From contig CAZCSP010000009.1 of NCBI GenBank assembly GCA_964501275.1, forward strand, positions 76,891-140,890: 64,000 nt of DNA, read 5' to 3'. The number at the start of each line of letters is the position of its first letter. The first letter of the stretch is position 1. This stretch comes from 55-13 sp964501275 (GTDB lineage Bacteria; Armatimonadota; Fimbriimonadia; Fimbriimonadales; Fimbriimonadaceae). The notes under the pieces were generated by a model, which saw only the letters and a program-made list of their open reading frames with translations, searched no databases and was not told where the DNA came from. The position numbers and the translations under genes were made by a program. Below, in pieces: positions 59,013-64,000 of this stretch.

Positions 59013-60187
59013 GCCGGACCGCCTATGTCTTGAAGGGTGAGGTCGTCTGCGGGACTATCCGCCGGACTGGTGAAGGATCGATTTTCGAGTACGCCGCTGG
59101 ATATGGGGGGCCGGACATCGCTACATGCCTCCCCCGATCCCAGATAGGCTATGAGGCGCGAGGCGTGAACCTGCTTCCGTTCTTTGCCAACCTCCTTCCA
59201 GAAGGCTGGATATTGCAAACCGTTGCGGGGCGGCTCAAGACCTCCCGTGACGATCTTCTCAGCCTACTAGTCGAGGTGGGGCGAGACACGGTAGGAGATG
59301 TCTGGCTCAGTTGGAATGAGAAACCCAGACCACAGCCAGACTCTAGCTGGGACCTCTCCAAATCCACGTTCGACCAGATTTTGGAAGAGCAGTACGGCGA
59401 TCCCAGCCTTCCGATCGAGTCAGTCAGTATTCCGGGAGTTCAGGACAAGATTTCGGCGAACCGCATCACCTTGCCTGGAAAGCTTAGGAATAGCCCCGAA
59501 GCCATTCTCAAGTTCAACCGCAACCAGGACCGACTTCCGAATCTGATCGAGAGCGAGCATTTCTTTATGGGTTTGGCAAGGTCCTGCGGACTGGCGACGG
59601 CGAAGACTCGGATCGTGCGGGACGTGGAGGGGACGGCGGGGCTGTGGGTGGAGAGGTTTGACCGACAGGATGGCAAGCGCATCCATCAGGAGGACGGTTG
59701 CCAGATCCTGAATATCTATCCCGCCGACAAGTACAACGTGTCTGCCCGCGATGTCGCTCAGGGGCTAAAGGAGGTGTGTCGCACCTGGCCCCAAGAAGTG
59801 GCGCTGTTCATTGAACTTTACGCTTTCTGCTTCCTGATCGCCAATGGCGATCTCCATGCCAAGAATGTGAGCGTGTTGGAAACCGGCAAAGGGTTGCTGA
59901 GGCTAAGCCCCGCCTACGATCTCCTCTCGACTCTGCCCTACAAGGACGACCGGATGGCTTTGAGACTCGATGGAAGGGATGCCAACTTCAAGGGGCGGTA
60001 TCTATTGGAGTTTGGCTCACGGCTTGGCGTACCGGAAGCCGCCATCCGATTCCAGTTGGATCGGCTTTTGAGGGCCTTCAAGAGCCGATACGAGAGGGTC
60101 GAGCTGGCCGGGTTCGATGCCAAACTGACCCGGCACCTTTTGCGCGAAATGGAACGTCGCGCTACCAGGCTATCGGACTTCCTCTAA
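59009..60187 (+). CDS. hipA: HipA-like serine/threonine kinase toxin
   Basis: A 392-residue HipA-family kinase. An N-terminal subdomain (GYEARGVNLLPFFANLLPEG) precedes the kinase fold: phosphorylation/P-loop segment SIPGVQDKIS (residue about 142), KFNRNQDRLPNLIESEHFFM, catalytic loop LIANGDLHAKNVSV (Asp and Asn near 280-285), and metal-binding SPAYDLLST near 300. E. coli HipA phosphorylates glutamyl-tRNA synthetase and causes growth arrest; the target here is unknown. It starts at GTG 59009. Its 3' end overlaps the convergent aminotransferase gene by 18 bp. Confidence 0.93.
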   Translation: MSRTAYVLKGEVVCGTIRRTGEGSIFEYAAGYGGPDIATCLPRSQIGYEARGVNLLPFFANLLPEGWILQTVAGRLKTSRDDLLSLLVEVGRDTVGDVWLSWNEKPRPQPDSSWDLSKSTFDQILEEQYGDPSLPIESVSIPGVQDKISANRITLPGKLRNSPEAILKFNRNQDRLPNLIESEHFFMGLARSCGLATAKTRIVRDVEGTAGLWVERFDRQDGKRIHQEDGCQILNIYPADKYNVSARDVAQGLKEVCRTWPQEVALFIELYAFCFLIANGDLHAKNVSVLETGKGLLRLSPAYDLLSTLPYKDDRMALRLDGRDANFKGRYLLEFGSRLGVPEAAIRFQLDRLLRAFKSRYERVELAGFDAKLTRHLLREMERRATRLSDFL

Positions 60188-61513
60188 CGCCTGATCCAGT
60201 AGGTCTAGGAATTGGTCAACCTCTTCGGCGGTGACGCTCAGATTGGGGCGGGTGCGGATGGAGCGGCTTCCGGCGCCGAGGAGCAACAGATTGAACTGTT
60301 CTAGCGCCACCTCGATCAGCCTTGCCTTGCGCTCTGGCGTATCCAAGCTGACTCCCTGGTACAGTCCCAGCCCACGGACGTTGGAGAGGATTGCGTGTTT
60401 GTCAACCAGCTTCTGCAACCCCTGGGCCAACCTCTCGCCGTTCTCTGCCGCCCGCTGGATCAAGCCCTCTTCTTCCAGGATTTCTACTTCCCGCACGACC
60501 CGCACCATATCCGCCAGCGTTCCGCCCCAGGTGGAGTCCAGCACCCCGACATCCTCCAGCGGCTCCCGCATATAGACCACGCCGGTGCCAAACTTTTTGC
60601 CCGCCGCAATCGCCATCGGGGCGTAGGGGAGGTCGAAGTGGTCGATGGCCCACATCTTTCCGGTCGCGCCGAGGCCGGTTTGAACCTCGTCGAAGGCCAG
60701 ATAGACGCCGTACTTGTGCGCCAGTTCACTCAGGCCCTGGAAGAACTCCTTCACCGCCACCCGATGCCCGCCCGCGCCCTGGATCGGTTCTACGATGATG
60801 CCCACGATCTCATCTGCCATCAGCGAGAGGGCGGACTCCACCTGCTCCAAGGCTTTGAGCGCGTGGCGCAGGTTTTCGGCGTAGGTGTTCTCGCTGGCGT
60901 AGGCGGGGAAGGGGAGTTTGATGTTGCCGGTCGAGGTCAGGCCGTGGAAGTCCCTGGTGGCTACAGGATCGATGGTTTGGGTGACGCCGAGGGCGAAGAC
61001 GGTTCGGCCGTGGAACGCCTTGTCGAAGTAGAGGAACTTGCGGTGGGAGACGACTTTGCCTTCGGCCAGCTTTTTCTGGTTGAACTTGGCGACCAGATAC
61101 TTCATCATGTTCTCGACCGCTTCCGCGCCCGAGTTCACCGCGTAGACCTCCATCATCCCGCCTGCCTTCATGATCGAAGGGCCGAGTCGGTGGAGCATTC
61201 GGTAGTAGTCAAGGCACTCTTGGGTCAGGAAGTCGGGATTGGCGACTTTGTTATTGGCCGCTCTTAGTAGTCTCTGCACATAAGAGGGCTCGTAGAGGCC
61301 GGGATGGTTGTGGCCGATCAGTTTGGAGCCGTAGTATCCCGCCCAGTCGAACAGCCGCTGTCCATCCACCGTCCCCAGCCACATCCCCTCGCACTTCTCC
61401 AGGTCCAACACGAACGGATGCGGGTGGGAGATGACGTACGCGCCCAGTTCGTCCAACATCTGCTTGGAGACGGGGCCGGGGAATTGGGTTTGGGTTGGCA
61501 GGGTGATGGGCAT
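60170..61513 (-). CDS. Class III aminotransferase, L-lysine 6-transaminase type
   Basis: A 447-residue PLP enzyme resembling lysine epsilon-aminotransferase: AVNSGAEAVENMMKYLVAKF near residue 128, AFHGRTVFALGVTQTIDPVA near 168, VEPIQGAGGHRV, AFDEVQTGLGATGK, and the PLP lysine in IAAGKKFGTGV (residue about 304). Lysine 6-transaminase converts lysine and 2-oxoglutarate to the semialdehyde and glutamate; related enzymes use ornithine or 4-aminobutyrate, so the substrate is likely but not certain. AGAGGACTCCT precedes the ATG. It appears monocistronic and overlaps hipA tail to tail. Confidence 0.9.
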   Translation of the reverse strand: MPITLPTQTQFPGPVSKQMLDELGAYVISHPHPFVLDLEKCEGMWLGTVDGQRLFDWAGYYGSKLIGHNHPGLYEPSYVQRLLRAANNKVANPDFLTQECLDYYRMLHRLGPSIMKAGGMMEVYAVNSGAEAVENMMKYLVAKFNQKKLAEGKVVSHRKFLYFDKAFHGRTVFALGVTQTIDPVATRDFHGLTSTGNIKLPFPAYASENTYAENLRHALKALEQVESALSLMADEIVGIIVEPIQGAGGHRVAVKEFFQGLSELAHKYGVYLAFDEVQTGLGATGKMWAIDHFDLPYAPMAIAAGKKFGTGVVYMREPLEDVGVLDSTWGGTLADMVRVVREVEILEEEGLIQRAAENGERLAQGLQKLVDKHAILSNVRGLGLYQGVSLDTPERKARLIEVALEQFNLLLLGAGSRSIRTRPNLSVTAEEVDQFLDLLDQALEEVR

Positions 61514-61668
61514 AGGAGTCCTCTGGGGAACCTAGATTATGCTTCCCGGACGCTACTAAGGGCCGGGACGGTCCTATCCAAGATTCGCTATCGTCTCCTT
61601 TGTTACTGCCCATCCCTTCTATGGATTTCTTCTGTCCCAGCAGATTGATGAGCGTCTCCCCAACCTTC

Positions 61669-61744
61669 TGTGGTTCTCGGCGGCTCTCGGTGGTTATCTG
61701 CCTATGTCCATCTGAAAAACCACCGAAACCGCAGAGGGCCACCG
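61669..61744. repeat. Second copy of the CGGTGGT-family palindrome
   Basis: Arms about 61669-61695 and 61718-61744 pair imperfectly, and the unit resembles that at 13801-13876 (TCTCGGTGGTT, AACCACCGAAA, CCGCAGAGG). It lies upstream of the lysine aminotransferase-like gene. Confidence 0.8.
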
Positions 61745-61789
61745 AAAGGGACCGGACCGTTCGCAGAACCCTCTCACCAATAATCTGGG

Positions 61790-62116
61790 CTACTGGAAAA
61801 GCGACTTGCCGCAAGCTGGACAGCGGTGGAGCATGGGGTCGAAGTGGTTGCCGCAGTTGGTGCAGATGGCGTTGCCCGCGGAGTCGATGGCCTCCAACTG
61901 CTCCTCGATCGACCGCCGCTCCTCTGCCTCATGGATTTTCTGGAGGCGCTTCAGATCGTAGGGGTCAGGTTTGCGCCAATCCGCCACCCACCAGATCACC
62001 GCCCCGACTAGAGAGCCCAGCGCCAGCAGGAGGGAAGCATAGCCAAACGGGTTGGACCCCAGGCTCAGACCAAGGAACATGAAACCAATAAACCCGGCAA
62101 GGAAAGCGAGTTTCAC
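61790..62116 (-). CDS. Membrane protein with C-terminal zinc ribbon
   Basis: A 108-residue protein with two hydrophobic spans (residues about 3-20, LAFLAGFIGFMFLGLSLG, and about 25-46, GYASLLLALGSLVGAVIWWV). A charged helix (residues about 48-75) and a zinc ribbon follow (ICTNCGNHFDPMLHRCPACG, CxxC and CxxC). The ribbon would face the cytoplasm. Start is GTG 62116, overlapping the thyX stop (GTGA). The function is unknown; coupling to thyX may only reflect operon packing. Confidence 0.8.
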   Translation of the reverse strand: MKLAFLAGFIGFMFLGLSLGSNPFGYASLLLALGSLVGAVIWWVADWRKPDPYDLKRLQKIHEAEERRSIEEQLEAIDSAGNAICTNCGNHFDPMLHRCPACGKSLFQ

Positions 62117-62988
62117 GCCACTGGCAACACCGGTTCTTCGGGCTGTTCGGCAGGGACGGCGGATTTGAGCTTCTCGACTTTTGCCTCAAAAGCTGCCAAA
62201 GGCCGTCCGGTTAGCGAATGGTCCTTTCCGGCAAGCATCAGGGCCAACGCCTCGCACTCGGCGCGGGAGAAGGAGACCGACCCGAGAATGTGCTCCTCGA
62301 ACGCCTCATAGGCCATGGGCGCAACCGCCTTGGCGCATTGGGCCAGAGCCTCGCCGAAGACGCGAATCTCATACTGGGCATGGGGGTCCATGCGGAGGTG
62401 GAGGAAGTGGAAGAGGTTGTGCAGGTCGATCTGCCAATACCACTCGGTATAGAGCGACAGAGGCAGGTTGGCGCGGGCCAGTTCTCGGGCGACATTGGCA
62501 TCCAGGAGCTTCTGATAGTTGGCGTAGCTCTGCTTCTGCTCGGCCTCCATCTGCTCAATCACCCGCAACGCCTCGTCAAATGGAATCGCCTCGCTCCGCC
62601 CCTGCTTGTTGGATTCGCTTTGATAGCAGACATGCTCCGGCGAGGGCAGATAGAACTCGTCCTTCATCACCGAGTATCGGCCAGAAATCTCATTCAGGCG
62701 GGCAGTCCGGTGGCGCACCCACTGGCGGGCGATGAAGATCGGCATTTTCGTGTGGAAGGTGAGTTGGACCTGCTCGAAGGGGCTGGTGTGCCAGTTCTTC
62801 ATCAGATAGTGGATCAGGCCGCGATCTTGGCGGTAGGTTTTGGTGCCTTCGCCATAGCTCACCCGCGCCGCCTGGACGATCCGCTGGTCGCCGCCCATGT
62901 AGTCCACCAGCCGCACAAACCCCTTGTCCAGAACCTTGATCTCCCTGTCCAGAAGCGCCTCCGCCTCCTCCACAATCATCCTTGCCAT
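62113..62988 (-). CDS. thyX: FAD-dependent thymidylate synthase ThyX
   Basis: ThyX methylates dUMP to dTMP with methylenetetrahydrofolate and reduced FAD. The 291-residue protein has the ThyX motif RHRTARLNEIS (RHR-x7-S, residue about 92), SPFEQVQLTFHTKMPIFIAR before it, and LYTEWYWQIDLHNLFHFLHL later. ATG 62988 is preferred: CATAAT ends 6 nt before it and no ribosome site is present; the frame is open to 63069. No thyA was seen in the window. Confidence 0.96.
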   Translation of the reverse strand: MARMIVEEAEALLDREIKVLDKGFVRLVDYMGGDQRIVQAARVSYGEGTKTYRQDRGLIHYLMKNWHTSPFEQVQLTFHTKMPIFIARQWVRHRTARLNEISGRYSVMKDEFYLPSPEHVCYQSESNKQGRSEAIPFDEALRVIEQMEAEQKQSYANYQKLLDANVARELARANLPLSLYTEWYWQIDLHNLFHFLHLRMDPHAQYEIRVFGEALAQCAKAVAPMAYEAFEEHILGSVSFSRAECEALALMLAGKDHSLTGRPLAAFEAKVEKLKSAVPAEQPEEPVLPVA

Positions 62989-62994
62989 GCGTAG

Positions 62995-63000
62995 ATTATG
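62995..63000 (-). promoter_or_regulatory. Predicted -10 of leaderless thyX
   Basis: On the minus strand CATAAT, then CTACGC (6 nt), then the ATG at 62988. Same box and spacing as mutS. Confidence 0.5.
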
Positions 63001-63059
63001 GCGGACGGCGGTACGGCATTTCGGTGTTTCGGTGAGTCTGCTCGACGAAGGATAGAGAG

Positions 63060-63857
63060 TCAGTCCCAACTCTTCGGGCGTGGGTAGATGCCGAACTTGA
63101 GGAATAGATCGTCATCACCGTCCTTGTTGGGCTCCCAGTTCTTCCGCTCAAAAGTCAGCCTTCGCCCCTGCACCTTTGGCGGGGCAAAGCCGGCCCACAT
63201 GACCAAGCCTCGATTCTTTTCCCATCTCGCGGCATTGCTGGCCAAGTCATGAGCTAAGAGGCTTTGAACCTGAATAGGCGTCTTCACCAGGGAGGACTTC
63301 TCAAAGTCCACGATAATCTTGGTGCTCCCGATATTGCCCTTCCAACTTCGCCCGGTCGACAAGATGTACTGACCGCATAGACCCCTCGGCTCCCGGTTAG
63401 AACTCCACTTGCCGCTTAGCGCCAATTTGCCAAGTTCGACGGAGTACACGTTTCGGATTCGCCTGGTCTGTCCCTTTCCGAACTTGACCGTCTTGACTTG
63501 CCAACCCATGTCTTCCGAGGCGTCGATCAGCTTGGTCTTCATGGGCTTGCCGTCCACGTAGGATTTGAAACTGCTGTAAATCGACTGGATGCCCTTCTTG
63601 GGGTCCAGATAGTTATCGCTGTCATGGTCAGGAAAGCCTATGCGGACAGAGGCGGCGTTTCCTTCATTCTTGAATGTGAAGCGGCAGTCCGCCGTCATGA
63701 AATCACGGCCGATCTTTAGGTGGATGACCTCGTCCACCATGCGAACGGTCGGATGCTTTCCCTCGATGCGCGGCGCGCCGGTGTAGCCCACCCAACCGTC
63801 GTTCGGCAAGCCGAGGGCGGTGAGAGCGAGAAAGAGAATGAAAGTTGGGAGCTTCAT
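63060..63857 (-). CDS. Secreted protein, DUF4424-like
   Basis: A 265-residue exported protein (signal peptide residues about 1-18, MKLPTFILFLALTALGLP). The mature N-terminus NDGWVGYTGAPRIEG and the strands VRMVDEVIHLKIGRDFMTAD, CRFTFKNEGNAASVRIGFP resemble the DUF4424 pattern of a beta-rich extracytoplasmic domain. The rest is also beta-rich. Function unknown. A clear promoter lies upstream (63870-63897), and the frame upstream of ATG 63857 runs into a palindromic repeat, so the later start is used. Confidence 0.72.
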   Translation of the reverse strand: MKLPTFILFLALTALGLPNDGWVGYTGAPRIEGKHPTVRMVDEVIHLKIGRDFMTADCRFTFKNEGNAASVRIGFPDHDSDNYLDPKKGIQSIYSSFKSYVDGKPMKTKLIDASEDMGWQVKTVKFGKGQTRRIRNVYSVELGKLALSGKWSSNREPRGLCGQYILSTGRSWKGNIGSTKIIVDFEKSSLVKTPIQVQSLLAHDLASNAARWEKNRGLVMWAGFAPPKVQGRRLTFERKNWEPNKDGDDDLFLKFGIYPRPKSWD

Positions 63858-63869
63858 GAAACTGATTTC

Positions 63870-63897
63870 ATTATAGGGGTCCCCGGAGGAGTTGCAA
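63870..63897 (-). promoter_or_regulatory. Promoter of the 63857 gene
   Basis: On the minus strand TTGCAA (63892-63897), 16-nt spacer, perfect TATAAT (63870-63875), 12 nt before the ATG at 63857. Confidence 0.7.
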
Positions 63898-63901
63898 AAG
63901 G

Positions 63902-63967
63902 GATCCTTTGCGTCCTTGCGCCTCTGCGTGCAACGTTGCACGCAAAGGCGCAAGGACGCAAAGGATC
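63902..63967. repeat. 66-bp palindrome of the TTTGCGTCCTTGCG family
   Basis: Arms of 33 bp meet at a central ACGT with a single mismatch and no loop. It borders the -35 box of the 63857 gene. Similar wording occurs next to the element at 13801-13876. Confidence 0.9.
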
Positions 63968-64000
63968 TAGTCCATGCTCTTTGCACGCGGGAAGAGACCA

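Noticed and set aside
63902..63967. Perfect palindrome as a possible plasmid or telomere-like end, or IS terminus
   Set aside because: No transposase or target-site duplication is visible, and similar palindromes occur in many gaps; treated as a repeat element.

Overview
The window looks like a chromosomal segment of a diderm, probably motile, heterotrophic bacterium with moderately high GC. The mix fits Armatimonadota (Fimbriimonadia-like) best, but this is inferred from gene content and not proven: an RND efflux pump and beta-barrel-type protein (outer membrane), a cheC-cheD-cheX chemotaxis set, a TrmB-type regulator, GH29 and CBM9-like carbohydrate proteins, an SdhA flavoprotein of the B. 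subtilis/FrdA type, and many heterogeneous palindromic intergenic repeats. No phage, IS element, CRISPR array, rRNA or tRNA was recognised.

Layout. 0-4.2 kb (minus): a nucleotidyltransferase/phosphomannomutase-like fusion followed by three small genes ending in a CBM9-like protein. 4.5-9.7 kb (plus): alpha/beta hydrolase, asnS, an ABC exporter and an ABC ATPase, closed by a hairpin inside the last codons. 10.1-13.8 kb (plus): glycosyltransferase, Trm112-like protein, aroQ, M24 peptidase and a degenerate ABC ATPase in a tightly overlapping run. 14-16.7 kb (minus): stand-alone SelB-like C-terminal domains, glycosylasparaginase, a DUF433/DUF5615 toxin-antitoxin-like pair and a secreted protein. 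17-24.3 kb: TrmB-like regulator, der, GH29 fucosidase, an MCP, secreted or outer-membrane proteins and a CHMI-like tautomerase. 24.4-35 kb: mutS, an RND adaptor-pump-MarR operon, ribBA, a TfoX-like protein and a methyltransferase. 35-42.3 kb: sdhA without sdhB/C, orphan DUF433, secreted proteins and a DEAD/DEAH-type helicase.

42.4-47.1 kb (minus) is a compact chemotaxis operon, cheC-cheD-HDOD-cheB-cheR-cheY-cheX, with no cheA or cheW. 47.8-50.4 kb (minus) holds argJ, argC and a small basic protein; a Fur-family regulator faces them. 51.4-55.2 kb (minus) is an envelope-stress module: ECF sigma factor, membrane anti-sigma factor, RseB-like protein and HtrA/DegP protease, with a candidate self-regulated ECF promoter. 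55.6-60.2 kb (plus): DUF3800 protein, lepA and a hipBA-type operon under three palindromic operators. 60.2-63.9 kb (minus): a lysine-aminotransferase-like gene, a zinc-ribbon membrane protein, thyX and a secreted protein.

Two themes cut across the window. First, several genes (TrmB-like, ribBA, mutS, thyX, argC, a secreted protein) have a -10-like hexamer exactly 6 nt before the start codon, which predicts leaderless mRNAs. Second, at least a dozen different palindromic elements fill intergenic gaps, and two related ones lie in frame inside the core genes mutS and argJ.
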